Assembly: GCF_002295115.1 (NCBI RefSeq) | Contig: NZ_NSFV01000008.1 | Span: 1 to 64,000 of the forward strand | Length of the DNA: 64,000 bases | Direction: 5' to 3' | Source of the DNA: Mesorhizobium sp. WSM4311 | GTDB lineage: Bacteria > Pseudomonadota > Alphaproteobacteria > Rhizobiales > Rhizobiaceae | Part shown: piece by piece, positions 15,554 through 25,817 of the stretch | Layout: each line of letters begins with the position of its first letter | Numbering within the stretch: position 1 is the first letter of the stretch | Notes under the pieces: model-generated | Seen by the model: the letters and a program-made list of their open reading frames with translations, nothing else | Databases searched by the model: none | Told to the model about the DNA's origin: nothing | Made by a program: the position numbers and the translations under genes

Positions 15554-17323
15554 ATGCCCGACAACAGTTCGTATCTAGTCGTTCCCGTATTCGCATTGTG
15601 GCTCTTTGTTGTTGCAGCCCTCGGCGTCCTGGTTATTGTGCTGGTGACGATGGTGTTGCGGGCGCGCAAGGGCGGCAGGTTGGCCGCTGCGGAGGTTGAC
15701 CCTGCTCGCGGCCCATTGCCGGAATTCGCGAAGAACGGGCAGTCGGCGGCCGCGGCACTGGTACAGTGGTCGCCCGAAACGCTGCGTCACATCCTGGCGA
15801 CCGAACTTCCCGATGCCCAGGTGATCGTCGTCTCAAACCGTGAGCCGTATATCCACAACCGCGAGGGCGACGACATCCAACTGGTCGTACCCGCGAGCGG
15901 GCTCGTCTCGGCCCTGGAGCCGATCACGCGCGCCTGTGCGGGCACGTGGATCGCCTATGGCGGCGGTTCGGCCGACAAGCTGGTGGTCGACAAGAACGAT
16001 CGGATCGAGGTGCCGCCGGACAATCCTTCCTACACGCTGCGCCGTGTCTGGCTGAGCGAGGAAGAACAGCAAGGCTATTATCTCGGCTTTGCCAATGAAG
16101 GACTCTGGCCGCTGTGCCATATCGCCTTCACCCGGCCGATATTCCGCGCCTCGGATTGGGAGGCCTACGAGGCGGTCAACCGCAAATTCGCCGACACCGT
16201 CATCGCGGAAGCCCGCAACGAGCGGCCGATCGTGCTGGTCCAGGATTATCATTTCGCGCTGCTGCCGCGAATGATCCGTGAGTGTCTGCCGGAGGCGATC
16301 ATCATCACCTTCTGGCATATCCCGTGGCCGAATTCCGAAGTGTTCAGCATCTGCCCATGGCGCGAGAGGATTCTCGAGGGCCTGCTCGGCAGTTCGATCG
16401 TCGGTTTCCACACCCAGTTCCATTGCAACAACTTCATCGACAGCGTCGACCGTTTCCTGGAAAGCCGGATCGAGCGCGAGGATTCGGCCATTTCCTATGG
16501 TGGCCAGATCAGCCTGGTCCATGCCTATCCTATCTCAATCGAATGGCCGCCGGCGCAACTGGGCAAACTGCCTGACGTGGCGCAGTGCCGCCGGCAGGTT
16601 CAGGAGAAATTCGGCCTGGCCGAAGATGTCAAACTGTGCGTGGGCGTTGAACGTCTCGACTACACCAAAGGCATCCTCGATCGCTTCAATGCACTTGATG
16701 AACTGCTGACGCTTCATCCCGAATGGATCGGCAAGGTGGCGTTCCTGCAGATCGCTGCGCCCAGCCGGGGCACCTTGCCAGCCTATCAGCAACTCTACGA
16801 GGAGTGCCTGCGCCATGCCGAGGATCTCAACCGGCGCTATGGTCGCGACGGCTACACACCCATCCTGATGATAACGGAACATCACTCGCAGCAGCAGGTC
16901 TACGAAATCTACCGTGCCGCCGACGTTTGCATGGTCACCAGCCTGCATGACGGCATGAACCTGGTCGCCAAGGAGTTTGTCGCGGCGCGCGAGGACGAAC
17001 AGGGCGTGCTGCTGCTCAGCATGTTCGCCGGCGCCTCCAAGGAGCTTTTGGACGCACTGATCGTCAATCCCTATGACGCGGCGATGATGGGCGATGCCTT
17101 GCTGCAGGCCTTGACCATGTCGCCGGAAGAGCAAAGCCAGCGCATGCGACGCATGCGCGAAATCGTGCGCGACAACAATGTCTATCGGTGGGCGGGCAGC
17201 ATGCTTCTCGATGCGGCGCGCTTGCGCAAGCGCGACGCCGTCGATCGCGCCGTTGCCACCGCTCCAACGGCCCCAGGCAATGTGATATCGCTGCTCGATC
17301 GCAGACGCGTGGCGGCGCTATGA
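15554..17323 (+). CDS. otsA: Trehalose-6-phosphate synthase, membrane-anchored form
   Basis: The product is 589 aa, about 100 longer than soluble OtsA. The extra length is an N-terminal hydrophobic segment (about residues 7-36, [20 protein letters not shown]) and a linker. The GT20 domain then shows [56 protein letters not shown] and [12 protein letters not shown]. It transfers glucose from a nucleotide sugar to glucose-6-phosphate. Its stop overlaps the otsB start. An EcfG promoter lies upstream. The anchor suggests the enzyme works at the inner membrane. Confidence 0.92.
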   Translation: MPDNSSYLVVPVFALWLFVVAALGVLVIVLVTMVLRARKGGRLAAAEVDPARGPLPEFAKNGQSAAAALVQWSPETLRHILATELPDAQVIVVSNREPYIHNREGDDIQLVVPASGLVSALEPITRACAGTWIAYGGGSADKLVVDKNDRIEVPPDNPSYTLRRVWLSEEEQQGYYLGFANEGLWPLCHIAFTRPIFRASDWEAYEAVNRKFADTVIAEARNERPIVLVQDYHFALLPRMIRECLPEAIIITFWHIPWPNSEVFSICPWRERILEGLLGSSIVGFHTQFHCNNFIDSVDRFLESRIEREDSAISYGGQISLVHAYPISIEWPPAQLGKLPDVAQCRRQVQEKFGLAEDVKLCVGVERLDYTKGILDRFNALDELLTLHPEWIGKVAFLQIAAPSRGTLPAYQQLYEECLRHAEDLNRRYGRDGYTPILMITEHHSQQQVYEIYRAADVCMVTSLHDGMNLVAKEFVAAREDEQGVLLLSMFAGASKELLDALIVNPYDAAMMGDALLQALTMSPEEQSQRMRRMREIVRDNNVYRWAGSMLLDAARLRKRDAVDRAVATAPTAPGNVISLLDRRRVAAL

Positions 17324-18111
17324 TGTCGATCTCGCCGAATCTCGCCGTGCCTGTCGTTCCGCAAGGGCCATGGAGCCTGTTCCTCGATATCGATGGCACG
17401 CTTCTCGAACATGCCGCGCATCCCGATGCGGTGGTCGTCGGTGACGAATTGCGCACGCTGCTGGTGCGGCTCGAAGCGCAATTGGATGGAGCGCTGGCGT
17501 TCATCACGGGACGGTCGATCGCTGCCGTCGACCATCTCTTCCAGCCTCTCAGATTGCGCGCCGCGGGGCTTTATGGCCTCGAGCACAGGCTGGCGCGCGA
17601 TGGTCCGGTCGAGGCGGCCGACGAACCGGCTGATATTGCCGCGCTCGCCAACGAAATCGCTACGGAACTGGACAATGCGGATGTCTATATCGAGCGCAAG
17701 GGACCAATCCTGGCCATTCATACGCGCGCGGCACCGCATCTGCTGCAGCGAGCGACCGAGTTGGTCGAACAGGCACTGGACAGATTGCCTGCGGGATATC
17801 GGATCCTGGCCGGAAATGCCGGTGTGGAACTGATGCCGCTGGAGGCGGCGAAGGGAGCGGCCATCCGGCGCTTCCTGCAAGTTCCGGCCTTCAGGGGACG
17901 GCGCCCGGTGTTCCTTGGGGACGATACATCCGACGAGAACGGGTTCGAGACCGTCAACGAATTGGACGGCATTTCGGTTCGCATAAAGCCGCAGGGATCG
18001 ACAGCGGCGCCTTTTTCGCTGGCTGGCGTGGATGCGGCCCTGGCCTGGCTGAACGAGATGAGCAGACGCGAGACCGCGAAAGCGGCGACGCTTGCCGCAA
18101 CGTCCAAATGA
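17320..18111 (+). CDS. otsB: Trehalose-6-phosphate phosphatase
   Basis: The product is 263 aa, HAD superfamily. Motif I is LFLDIDGTLLEHAA (nucleophile Asp), with ITGRSIAAVDHL, GLYGLEHRLARDG and the motif IV pair GDDTSDENGF. It hydrolyses trehalose-6-phosphate to trehalose. The start (tandem ATGs at 17320 and 17323) overlaps the otsA stop as ATGATG, indicating coupled translation. Earlier in-frame starts would lie deep inside otsA and lack the family sequence. Confidence 0.92.
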   Translation: MMSISPNLAVPVVPQGPWSLFLDIDGTLLEHAAHPDAVVVGDELRTLLVRLEAQLDGALAFITGRSIAAVDHLFQPLRLRAAGLYGLEHRLARDGPVEAADEPADIAALANEIATELDNADVYIERKGPILAIHTRAAPHLLQRATELVEQALDRLPAGYRILAGNAGVELMPLEAAKGAAIRRFLQVPAFRGRRPVFLGDDTSDENGFETVNELDGISVRIKPQGSTAAPFSLAGVDAALAWLNEMSRRETAKAATLAATSK

Positions 18112-18157
18112 ACCGGACTGCCCTAATTGCCGGTTCACGCGCATGGAAGAAGTTGCA

Positions 18158-18370
18158 ATGACCCAACTGACCAGCCTCATCGAGGAAATCATGCCCGTCT
18201 GGCTCCGGCGGCAATCCAAGACGAACAGCCGAGATCGCCAGGCGACAGCTGAGCCGCTGCGTCCCGAAGATGCGGACGCAGTCTGGCGCAAGGCCGTAGA
18301 AAACGATCTGTTTGGAGCCAACACGCCGGATTATGCCGACACCGGGGAGAAGAAGCCTAACCGTCATTGA
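18158..18370 (+). CDS. Small hypothetical protein at the end of the trehalose operon
   Basis: The product is 70 aa, MTQLTSLIEEIMPVWLRRQS followed by a polar tail. The start at 18158 is preceded by GGAAGAAG; an in-frame ATG at 18143 is the alternative. It lies 46 bases after otsB and 9 bases before the convergent dprA stop. It has no signal peptide or recognised domain. Coding status rests on position, SD and codon pattern only. Confidence 0.45.
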   Translation: MTQLTSLIEEIMPVWLRRQSKTNSRDRQATAEPLRPEDADAVWRKAVENDLFGANTPDYADTGEKKPNRH

Positions 18371-18379
18371 CGGCCGTGC

Positions 18380-19513
18380 TCAGCCTTCCCCGAAAATCAG
18401 CGAAACATTACCGCCGGCATGGCGTTCGAGCCGGCCAGCGAGGTCGAGTTCCAGCAGAACCATGAAGACCTGGGCCGGGTGAAGGCCGGTGTGGCGGATG
18501 ATGTCGTCGACTGGCACCGGTGTCGGGCCTAGCGCTTCGATGACCTTGGCGCGGTCGCTCTCGCCGGGTGGCGGTGTGGCCGAAAAGTCGGGCGGGTCCT
18601 CGAATGGTGGCACGGCAGGCGCCCGCATGCCGGTCAGCGGCGCGATCGCCCTGGAAATGTCCGATGCCTCGGTGACCAGCGTGGCGCCGTCCTTGAGCAG
18701 GCCGTTGGTGCCTGCGGCGCGCGGATCGAGCGGGGAGCCGGGCACGGCAAAAACCAGCCGGCCCATTTCGCCGGCAAGCCTGGCGCTGATCAGCGAGCCC
18801 GAACGCTGGGCGGCCTCGACCACCACCAGCCCGAGGGCCGCGCCAGCGACAAGACGGTTGCGGCGTGGAAAATCCTGGGCGCGCGGCTGCCAGCCGAATG
18901 GCATTTCGGAGATGATGGCGCCACGCTCGGCGATTTCCGCGCACAGGCCGGCATTTTCGGGCGGGTAGGGAAGGTCGAGGCCTCCGGCCAGCACACCGAC
19001 TGTGCCGGTTTGCAGGCTGCCCTGATGCGCCGCCGTGTCGATGCCGCGCGCCAACCCCGAGATAATGCCATAGCCGTCGCCGCCAAGCTCGGCCGCCAAC
19101 ATGCGCGCCATCTTGATGCCGGCAAGCGATGCGTTGCGGGCGCCGACGATGGCGACCCCAGGTAGCCGGAACACAGCGGCATTGCCCTTGACCGCCAGAA
19201 GGGGCGGAGGATTGTCCATGCTTCTCAGCAGCGGGGGATAGTCGGGCTCGCCGATGCCGACAAAACGCGCGCCTACCCGGCGGGCCGCCTCGAGTTCGGA
19301 CTCGGCCTCGGCGATTGACGGAATGCGGGCGATCCGGCTGGCGCCGCCCGAAATCATCAGTTCCGGCAGGATTTCCAGCGCCACTTCGGCCGAACCGAAG
19401 CGGTTGATCAGGTCGCGAAAGGAGGCGGGGCCGACATTCTGGGTGCGGATCAGCCGCAGCCAGCTCAGCCGCTGCCGGTCGCTGAGGCGCGGCCCGGCGG
19501 CCGGCTCGCTCAT
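18380..19513 (-). CDS. dprA: DNA-processing protein DprA/Smf
   Basis: The product is 377 aa. A SAM-like N-terminal part ([20 protein letters not shown]) is followed by the Rossmann-like DprA core with [43 protein letters not shown] and [12 protein letters not shown] winged-helix-like C-terminus follows ([20 protein letters not shown]). DprA loads RecA onto incoming single-stranded DNA during transformation. Its ATG overlaps the plsY stop by 4 bp (ATGA), so the pair is cotranscribed. No other competence gene is present. Confidence 0.9.
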   Translation of the reverse strand: MSEPAAGPRLSDRQRLSWLRLIRTQNVGPASFRDLINRFGSAEVALEILPELMISGGASRIARIPSIAEAESELEAARRVGARFVGIGEPDYPPLLRSMDNPPPLLAVKGNAAVFRLPGVAIVGARNASLAGIKMARMLAAELGGDGYGIISGLARGIDTAAHQGSLQTGTVGVLAGGLDLPYPPENAGLCAEIAERGAIISEMPFGWQPRAQDFPRRNRLVAGAALGLVVVEAAQRSGSLISARLAGEMGRLVFAVPGSPLDPRAAGTNGLLKDGATLVTEASDISRAIAPLTGMRAPAVPPFEDPPDFSATPPPGESDRAKVIEALGPTPVPVDDIIRHTGLHPAQVFMVLLELDLAGRLERHAGGNVSLIFGEG

Positions 19514-20097
19514 CCCTTGGCTCCGATCTTGCCCTCTGTGCCGGCAAGCAGCCGCGAAATGTTCGCCCTGTGCTTGATAAAGACGATGATGCTCATCACC
19601 ACGAACAGAACGGCAATCTGCGGTGCGCTCATAAAGTAGAGGGCTATCGGCACGACGACGGCCGCTGCAAGTGCCGCAAGCGACGAGTAACGGAACAGGA
19701 ATGCCATCGCCAGCCAGATGACGGCGAAGATCAGCGCCACCTGCCAGGCAAGGCCGATCAGCACCCCGAGATAGGTCGCGACGCCCTTGCCGCCCTTGAA
19801 GCCAAGCCAGACCGGGAAGAGATGCCCGAGAAAGGCGCCGAGGCCGGCCCAGACCGCCGTTTCCGGCGCGAAATGGCCTGATATCACCACGGCGGCGGTG
19901 CCCTTCAGCGCATCGAGCAGCAAGGTCGCGGCGGCCAGGCCCTTGTTGCCGGTGCGCAGCACGTTGGTGGCGCCGATATTGCCGGAGCCGATCTTGCGCA
20001 CATCACCAAGGCCGGCGGCGCGGGTCAGCAGCAGCCCGAAGGGAATCGAGCCTAAGAGGTAGCCGAATACCAGCGCCAGGATCAGGCCGTAAGTCAT
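19510..20097 (-). CDS. plsY: Glycerol-3-phosphate acyltransferase PlsY
   Basis: The product is 195 aa, a polytopic inner-membrane protein. It has [20 protein letters not shown], then [15 protein letters not shown] and [20 protein letters not shown], the three conserved motifs of acyl-phosphate-dependent PlsY. It makes lysophosphatidic acid, the first step of phospholipid synthesis. It overlaps dprA by 4 bp and lies 57 bases after pyrC in the same direction. Confidence 0.93.
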   Translation of the reverse strand: MTYGLILALVFGYLLGSIPFGLLLTRAAGLGDVRKIGSGNIGATNVLRTGNKGLAAATLLLDALKGTAAVVISGHFAPETAVWAGLGAFLGHLFPVWLGFKGGKGVATYLGVLIGLAWQVALIFAVIWLAMAFLFRYSSLAALAAAVVVPIALYFMSAPQIAVLFVVMSIIVFIKHRANISRLLAGTEGKIGAKG

Positions 20098-20154
20098 TGT
20101 TTCCCCCGCATTTCCCCCAACTAAACCCGATCGGGCGCGACGCCCGTTGCCGGT

Positions 20155-21441
20155 CTATGCCGAGAACACTGTGCGGCCCGCCACCAGCGTTTGCAAGACC
20201 TTGCCTTGCAGGCGCGCGCCTTCGAAGCAGGTGTTCTTCGAGCGCGAGCGGATGCCGCCTTCACTGACGATCCAGGGTTCGTCGAGATCGACGAGCGCGA
20301 GGTCGGCGACTGAGCCCGGCTTCAGCGCGCCGCCGGGCAGTCCGAACAGCCTTGCCGGCGCGGTGGACAGCGCTTCGACCAGCCGCAGCAAGGGCACGTC
20401 GCCATTGTGGTAGAGCCGCAAGGCGGCACCCAGCAGCGTCTCCAGCCCGATCGCGCCGGCCGCGGCATCGGCGAAGGGCAGGCGCTTGGTGTCGACATCC
20501 TGCGGATCGTGCGAGGAGACGATGATGTCGACCGTGCCGTCCCTGACCGCCTCGATCATCGCCAGCCGGTCTTCCTCGGCGCGCAATGGCGGCGTCAGGC
20601 GGAAGAAGGTGCGGTACTCACCGACATCGTTTTCATTGAGCGACAGATTGTGGATCGACACGCCCGATGTCACATCAGCGCCATCGGCTTTGGCGCGCGT
20701 CACGGCGTTTGCGGCCATCGCCGTCGAAATCTTGGCCGCGTGATAGGAGCCGCGCGTCAGTCGCGCCAAAGCCAGATCGCGCTCGAGCGGGATCGACTCG
20801 GCTTCACGCGGAATGCCGGAAAGGCCGAGCCAACTGGCGTAGAGACCTTCATTCATCACGCCGGACGAACCGAGATCTGCATCCTGCGTCTCGTGCACGA
20901 TGGTGGCGCCGAAATCGCGGGCATAGGTGAGCGCCCGGCGCATCACCAGCGAACTGGCGATGGTGTGGCGGCCATCGGTGAAGGCGACGGCGCCGGCCTC
21001 GCGCAGCAGGCCGAACTCGGTCATCTCGCGGCCGTCGAGCCCCTTGGTGATCGCCGCCGCCGGGAAGATGTTGACGATCGCCGTGTCCTTGGCGGTGCGC
21101 AGCACGAACTCGACCAGCGCGACATTGTCGATCACCGGATCGGTGTCAGGCATCATGACGACGGAAGTCACGCCGCCGGCGGCTGCGGCGACGCTTGCCG
21201 AGGCGATGGTTTCGCGATGTTCGCCGCCCGGCTCGCCGATAAAGACGCGGCCATCGATCAGTCCGGGAATGATCGCCTTGCCGGCGCAATCGATTGTCGT
21301 GGCGCCATCGGGCGCGCCCTGGTTCAACGCCGCTTTGCCGGCGGCAACGATCTTGCGGCCCTCGACGATGACGGAGCCGACTTCGTCGAGGCCGCGCGAG
21401 GGGTCGACGATGCGGGCGCGTTCAAAGACTGTCGTGCTCAT
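20155..21441 (-). CDS. pyrC: Dihydroorotase-like protein lacking catalytic residues (PyrC')
   Basis: The product is 428 aa with a type I dihydroorotase/amidohydrolase fold along its whole length. The catalytic signature is destroyed. The canonical D-x-H-x-H-x-R-E-P-G reads [10 protein letters not shown] (residues 63-72), so both metal-binding histidines are R65 and F67. The later HxST histidine is Lys (AAKIST), PHHL is IHNL, and the DHAPH aspartate is Ser (SSHDPQ). It overlaps pyrB by 4 bp. In several bacteria such inactive homologues are structural partners of aspartate carbamoyltransferase. A true dihydroorotase should be elsewhere. Confidence 0.88.
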   Translation of the reverse strand: MSTTVFERARIVDPSRGLDEVGSVIVEGRKIVAAGKAALNQGAPDGATTIDCAGKAIIPGLIDGRVFIGEPGGEHRETIASASVAAAAGGVTSVVMMPDTDPVIDNVALVEFVLRTAKDTAIVNIFPAAAITKGLDGREMTEFGLLREAGAVAFTDGRHTIASSLVMRRALTYARDFGATIVHETQDADLGSSGVMNEGLYASWLGLSGIPREAESIPLERDLALARLTRGSYHAAKISTAMAANAVTRAKADGADVTSGVSIHNLSLNENDVGEYRTFFRLTPPLRAEEDRLAMIEAVRDGTVDIIVSSHDPQDVDTKRLPFADAAAGAIGLETLLGAALRLYHNGDVPLLRLVEALSTAPARLFGLPGGALKPGSVADLALVDLDEPWIVSEGGIRSRSKNTCFEGARLQGKVLQTLVAGRTVFSA

Positions 21442-22418
21442 GCGCCGCGACCCTCTTGATTGCGGCCCTCTTGGTTGCGACGGGGGTCGAGCAGTGCTTC
21501 CATCACCGCCATGCGCACGGCGACGCCCATCTCCACCTGCTCCTGGATCACGCTTTGCGGGCCGTCGGCTATTTCCGAGGCGATTTCGACGCCGCGGTTC
21601 ATCGGGCCGGGATGCATCACCAGCGCGTCGTCCTTGGCTGCCTTCAGCTTTTCGGCGTCGAGGCCGAAATAGCGGAAATATTCGCGCACCGAAGGCACGA
21701 AGGCGCCTTCCATGCGCTCGCGCTGCAGGCGCAGCATCATCACCACGTCGGCGTCCTTGAGGCCTTCGGCCATCGAGCGCGTGACGATAACGCCCATCTT
21801 CTCGATGCCGGACGGCAGCAGCGTCGAAGGCGCCACCACGCGCACCTGCGCGCCAAGCGCGTTGAGCAGCATGATGTTGGAGCGCGCCACGCGCGAATGC
21901 AGGATGTCACCGCAGATCGCCACGATCAATTTCGACAGCGGCCCCTTGGCGCGGCGGATGGTCAGCGCATCGAGCAGCGCCTGGGTCGGGTGTTCATGCG
22001 CGCCGTCGCCGGCATTGACCACCGAACAGCCGACCTTCTGCGCCAGCAGGGCGGCGGCACCCGCCGACTGATGGCGGATGATCAAGATATCGGGCCGCAT
22101 GGCGTTCAGCGTCATCGCCGTGTCGATGAGCGTTTCGCCCTTCTTCACCGAAGAACTCGCCACCGACATGTTCATGACATCGGCGCCGAGCCGCTTTCCA
22201 GCCAGCTCGAACGAGGACTGCGTGCGGGTCGAGGCCTCGTAGAAGAGATTGATCTGGGTGCGGCCGCGCAGCGTCGAGGTCTTTTTCTCGGACTGCCGCG
22301 AAATCGCGACGGCCCGATCAGCCCGGTCGAGCAACAGCTCGATGTCGGCGGGCGAAAGATCGCTGATGCCTAGAAGATGGCGGTGAGGGTAGAGTGGCAG
22401 GGACGAAGCGTCGGTCAT
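21438..22418 (-). CDS. pyrB: Aspartate carbamoyltransferase catalytic chain
   Basis: The product is 326 aa. It has the carbamoyl-phosphate motif [19 protein letters not shown], then [26 protein letters not shown] and [12 protein letters not shown], as in the ATCase that commits to pyrimidine synthesis. The C-terminus ends in a small tandem duplication ([12 protein letters not shown]) just before the overlap with the dihydroorotase-like gene. No regulatory chain (pyrI) is present. This suits a PyrB-PyrC' type complex. Confidence 0.93.
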   Translation of the reverse strand: MTDASSLPLYPHRHLLGISDLSPADIELLLDRADRAVAISRQSEKKTSTLRGRTQINLFYEASTRTQSSFELAGKRLGADVMNMSVASSSVKKGETLIDTAMTLNAMRPDILIIRHQSAGAAALLAQKVGCSVVNAGDGAHEHPTQALLDALTIRRAKGPLSKLIVAICGDILHSRVARSNIMLLNALGAQVRVVAPSTLLPSGIEKMGVIVTRSMAEGLKDADVVMMLRLQRERMEGAFVPSVREYFRYFGLDAEKLKAAKDDALVMHPGPMNRGVEIASEIADGPQSVIQEQVEMGVAVRMAVMEALLDPRRNQEGRNQEGRGA

Positions 22419-22575
22419 CTCAAGGCGCTGCTATAGGGTGCGGATTTTGCGCCCGCAAGCACCAGCTTTGGATTGGCGCCTTTCTCCCCGGTATTTTCGT
22501 CGCGCACGCGGCAACGCTTGGCTATATCTAGCCGGTGGCCCCGGATTCGAGGCTTTCCGACGATAGGGACGAATT

Positions 22576-24204
22576 GTGACCGACGACGTGACGAACCAGC
22601 CGCCGCCGCTGACGGGCGGCAACGCCTGGCGAGGCGATCCGTTGCTGATCCAGCTTGCCGAGCGCTTTTCCGACCCGGTGCGCAAGGACCTCGACGGTCT
22701 CGGCCGTTTCGTCCTGACGCAGGAGGCGCAGGAGCTGGCGCGCCTGGCCAATGTCGAGACGCCGAAGCTCAGGACCCATGACCGCCAGGGACGGCGCATC
22801 GACCTCGTCGAGTTCCACCCCGCCTACCACGCCTTGATGCGCCGCTCGGTGGCGAACGGGTTGCATTCCTCGGTCTGGGAAAATGGCGACGCGGAGATCG
22901 GCCGCCGCCACCAGGTGCGCGCCGCCCGTTTCTACCTGACCGCCGAACTCGAGACCGGGCATCTCTGCCCCATCACCATGACCAGCGCCTCACTGGCGGC
23001 GTTGATGGCCAGCCCAAAGCTGTTTCGCGAATGGGCGCCGCGCGTGACGACGCGCAAATACGACCAGAGCCAGAAGCCGCCGGTCGAGAAGACCGGGCTG
23101 ACGCTCGGCATGGGCATGACCGAAAAACAGGGCGGCACGGATGTGCGCGCCAATGTGACGAGGGCCGAGCGCGCCGGCAGCGGCTTCTATCGCCTGACCG
23201 GCCACAAATGGTTCATGTCGGCACCGATGTCGGACGCCTTCCTGGTGCTGGCGCAGGCGCCGGAGGGATTGTCGTGCTTCCTCGTGCCGCGCGTTCTCGG
23301 CGACGGGTCGGGCAACGGCTTCCGCTTCCAGCGGCTGAAGGACAAGCTCGGCAACCGCTCCAACGCCTCTTCCGAGGTCGAGTTCGTCAACGCCATCGGC
23401 GAGATGGTCGGCGAGCCCGGCGCCGGCGTGAAGACGATCATGGACATGGTGACCTTGACCCGGCTCGATTGCGCCGTGGCGTCCTCGGCGATCATGCGGG
23501 CAGGGCTGGCGGAAGCGGTTCATCATGCCCGCCATCGCCAGGTGTTCGGCTCCACCTTGATCGAACAGCCGCTGATGCAGCGCGTGCTGGCCGACATGGC
23601 GCTGGATGTTGCGGCCGCAACCGCTCTGTCGTTCCGGCTGGCGCGCTCGTTCGACGAGGCGGCGAGCGATCGCGGCGAAGCGGCGTTTGCCCGCGCCATG
23701 ACACCGGTCGTCAAATACTGGGTGTGCAAGATCGCGCCGCCGCTGCTCTATGAGGCGATGGAGTGTCTCGGCGGCAATGGCTATGTCGAGGAGGCGCCGC
23801 TCGCCCGCTATTATCGCGAAGCGCCTGTCAACGCGATCTGGGAAGGGTCGGGCAATGTCATGGCGCTCGACGTGCTGCGCGTGCTTGGGCGCGCGCCCGG
23901 CCTGTTCGAAGAGGTGCTGGCCGGTATCGACCGCGACCTCGGGGCCGGTGGGCGCGGCACGATCGGCGTGTTGAAGGCGGCGATGCAGGTGGCATCGACC
24001 GACGAGGGCTCGGCACGGCTGCTGACCGAACAGCTGGCGTTGTCGGCCGCCGCTGCGGAGCTGCGCCGGCTGGGGGCAGGGCGGATTGCCGATGCCTTCG
24101 TCGAGACCCGCCTGGCCGGCCAGTGGCGTAACACCTACGGCATGATCGATTCGCGCCATGACGCGCGCATGATCATCGACACGCTCTATCCGCCGGTGAC
24201 CTGA
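22576..24204 (+). CDS. AidB-like acyl-CoA dehydrogenase family protein
   Basis: The product is 542 aa, the same length class as E. coli AidB, from a GTG start with GGGA upstream. It contains LTLGMGMTEKQGGTDVRANV, GHKWFMSAPMSDAFLVLAQA, RLKDKLGNRSNASSEVEF and ECLGGNGYVEEAPLARYYRE, the flavin-binding ACAD blocks with the AidB-style N-terminal extension. AidB proteins bind FAD and DNA in alkylation stress, but related proteins may act on acyl-CoA. It is divergent from pyrB. Confidence 0.85.
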   Translation: MTDDVTNQPPPLTGGNAWRGDPLLIQLAERFSDPVRKDLDGLGRFVLTQEAQELARLANVETPKLRTHDRQGRRIDLVEFHPAYHALMRRSVANGLHSSVWENGDAEIGRRHQVRAARFYLTAELETGHLCPITMTSASLAALMASPKLFREWAPRVTTRKYDQSQKPPVEKTGLTLGMGMTEKQGGTDVRANVTRAERAGSGFYRLTGHKWFMSAPMSDAFLVLAQAPEGLSCFLVPRVLGDGSGNGFRFQRLKDKLGNRSNASSEVEFVNAIGEMVGEPGAGVKTIMDMVTLTRLDCAVASSAIMRAGLAEAVHHARHRQVFGSTLIEQPLMQRVLADMALDVAAATALSFRLARSFDEAASDRGEAAFARAMTPVVKYWVCKIAPPLLYEAMECLGGNGYVEEAPLARYYREAPVNAIWEGSGNVMALDVLRVLGRAPGLFEEVLAGIDRDLGAGGRGTIGVLKAAMQVASTDEGSARLLTEQLALSAAAAELRRLGAGRIADAFVETRLAGQWRNTYGMIDSRHDARMIIDTLYPPVT

Positions 24205-24360
24205 GCCGGGAGCGGCCGCATCGCCCGATTCTTCGATGAGTTGAGCGCATCTGAGAACAGGGGGTGCGTCCTGTGGATCGCCGTTAACCTTAACAAATGG
24301 TTTCCATTGCGGCGGCGGGCGGCAAAGCCCACTGTCATTCCTGCCGAAGCAGGAACCACG

Positions 24361-24909
24361 ATGCGACACGTACTGACCTCCTTTCTGTCTGTGCACTGGG
24401 CGATCGTCTTCGCCCTGCTGGCGCTGATCTGCATCGATGGAGACCGCGGTGTGACGGCAGCCCTCGGCGTGCTTGGAGTGACCGTCGAGAGCGCCCGGTT
24501 CGTCGATCTGCAGAACGTCGTCGTGGTCGCGCCGCTGGCGATCGCCTTGCTGGTCGTGGCGGTGCTGTTCTTCTGGGCCTTTGTCGATACGTTGATCAAC
24601 GATCCGGCCAGCCCGGGCGCCGACAGCGTCGTTCGCATCGCCTTCATTTCCGCGTCCGGCGTCCTGTCGATGATCCTGATCGGTGGCGCCGCGCAAGGCA
24701 TCAACGGGCTGTTCATGGTCGTTGCGGTGCAATTGGCGGCGCTTCTGGCCTCCTATGTCGCGATGCTCGCCGAGCGGCGCTCCGCGGCCGCGTCTGATGA
24801 CGCTGATTTTCGCGCCACGGCGCACGGCATGGCGAAGGCAGCGGCGCATAATTCGCTGCTTTCCCTTATATCGGGCCGGACCGGGCCGAACGGGAAGGGA
24901 GGCCGCTGA
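24361..24909 (+). CDS. Membrane protein of unknown function
   Basis: The product is 182 aa with three to four predicted membrane helices (for example WAIVFALLALICID and VVVVAPLAIALLVVAVLFFW). The ATG at 24361 has AGGA 7 bases upstream; a longer frame from 24241 has no SD. Its stop overlaps the next start as TGATG, so the two form a coupled pair, likely both in the inner membrane. I do not recognise a named domain. Confidence 0.7.
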   Translation: MRHVLTSFLSVHWAIVFALLALICIDGDRGVTAALGVLGVTVESARFVDLQNVVVVAPLAIALLVVAVLFFWAFVDTLINDPASPGADSVVRIAFISASGVLSMILIGGAAQGINGLFMVVAVQLAALLASYVAMLAERRSAAASDDADFRATAHGMAKAAAHNSLLSLISGRTGPNGKGGR

Positions 24910-25268
24910 TGCGCTATATCTTCGCATTGTGGGCGGCCCCGATGGCGCTGTTCTGGGGCTGGTTCTACCTGTCGCTCAACGACATGAATTTCGGCTATGT
25001 GATGCTGACCCGGCAGCTGCACGATTTCGTATTCCAGCTCTATGGCCAGATGCTCGGCATCGATCCGGCAATCATCCCGGGGATGGTGGCGAAGGCCTGC
25101 ATCTTCGACGGTTTTTTGCTGATGGCGATATGGGCTTTTCGCCGTCGCCGCGAAATTCTGGACTGGGTCAGGCGGCGTCGGTCGGGCCCGGTCCCGCTTG
25201 ACCGCCCAATTCCCTTCGATCGCCTGAATCGAGCGACTGAAGCCGGTCCAAGACTCCCTGCAGAATAA
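24909..25268 (+). CDS. DUF6105-type small membrane protein
   Basis: The product is 119 aa. [20 protein letters not shown] and [20 protein letters not shown] match a rhizobial family of small membrane proteins (DUF6105) of unknown function. A second helix near residues 65-80 is followed by an arginine-rich tail. The last 101 bases overlap the convergent ruvX gene, so about 33 C-terminal residues are encoded opposite the ruvX 3' end. That tail looks unconserved. Confidence 0.75.
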   Translation: MRYIFALWAAPMALFWGWFYLSLNDMNFGYVMLTRQLHDFVFQLYGQMLGIDPAIIPGMVAKACIFDGFLLMAIWAFRRRREILDWVRRRRSGPVPLDRPIPFDRLNRATEAGPRLPAE

Positions 25269-25692
25269 AGGCCGCGGCCGCCGAATCGATCTTGCCGGCA
25301 CGTTTGGCGCGCGAGAAATCCATTTCGATCAGCGTCCGCTCCGCCGCCACAGTCGACAGCCGTTCGTCCCAGAACACGAAGGGCAGGTCACTCAGCTGCG
25401 CCATGTTGCGCACGAAGGCGCGCGATTTCTGCGCACGCGGACCTTCCGACCCATCCATGTTGATCGGCAGTCCGATCGCCACCGCGCCGACATTCTCCTT
25501 CTTCAGCAAGGCCAGAAGCACGGCGGCATCGAGCGAGAATTTCTTCCGCATGATGACCGGGCGCGGGTGAGCGAAGGCGAATCCCCGGTCGGAAACCGCG
25601 ACGCCGATCGTCTTGTCGCCGAGATCGAGCCCCGCCAGCGTCCTGCCGTCGGCGAGCCATGCCGGCAATTGCTCAATCGTGATGATAGCCAA
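25168..25692 (-). CDS. ruvX: Putative pre-16S rRNA nuclease / Holliday junction resolvase YqgF (RuvX)
   Basis: The product is 174 aa with an RNase H-like fold. [20 protein letters not shown] carries the first catalytic Asp, followed by [20 protein letters not shown] (conserved GLP) and [16 protein letters not shown] (catalytic DE). These are the YqgF motifs linked to 16S rRNA 5' maturation. The C-terminal tail beyond LQGVLDRLQ is glycine- and proline-rich and overlaps the facing membrane-protein gene. Confidence 0.9.
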   Translation of the reverse strand: MAIITIEQLPAWLADGRTLAGLDLGDKTIGVAVSDRGFAFAHPRPVIMRKKFSLDAAVLLALLKKENVGAVAIGLPINMDGSEGPRAQKSRAFVRNMAQLSDLPFVFWDERLSTVAAERTLIEMDFSRAKRAGKIDSAAAAFILQGVLDRLQSLDSGDRRELGGQAGPGPTDAA

Positions 25693-25817
25693 CGGTTTTT
25701 CCTTGTCTTTTTCAGCAGCATGCGTCCTTCCGGATGCGCGGCGGACACTATACCCTTTGATATCGGGGTCATCGGCGTTTTAACCTCTGGCCCGGCAATA
25801 ATCGAGGAATGCATTTC

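Noticed and set aside
20098-20154. CGGGCG/CGCCCG inverted repeat between plsY and the dihydroorotase-like gene as a terminator
   Set aside because: Short stem with only TTT after it on the transcribed side; not convincing.
22990-24927. 645-codon minus-strand frame opposite the AidB-like gene
   Set aside because: Arginine- and histidine-rich composition of a GC shadow; the plus strand has the ACAD motifs.
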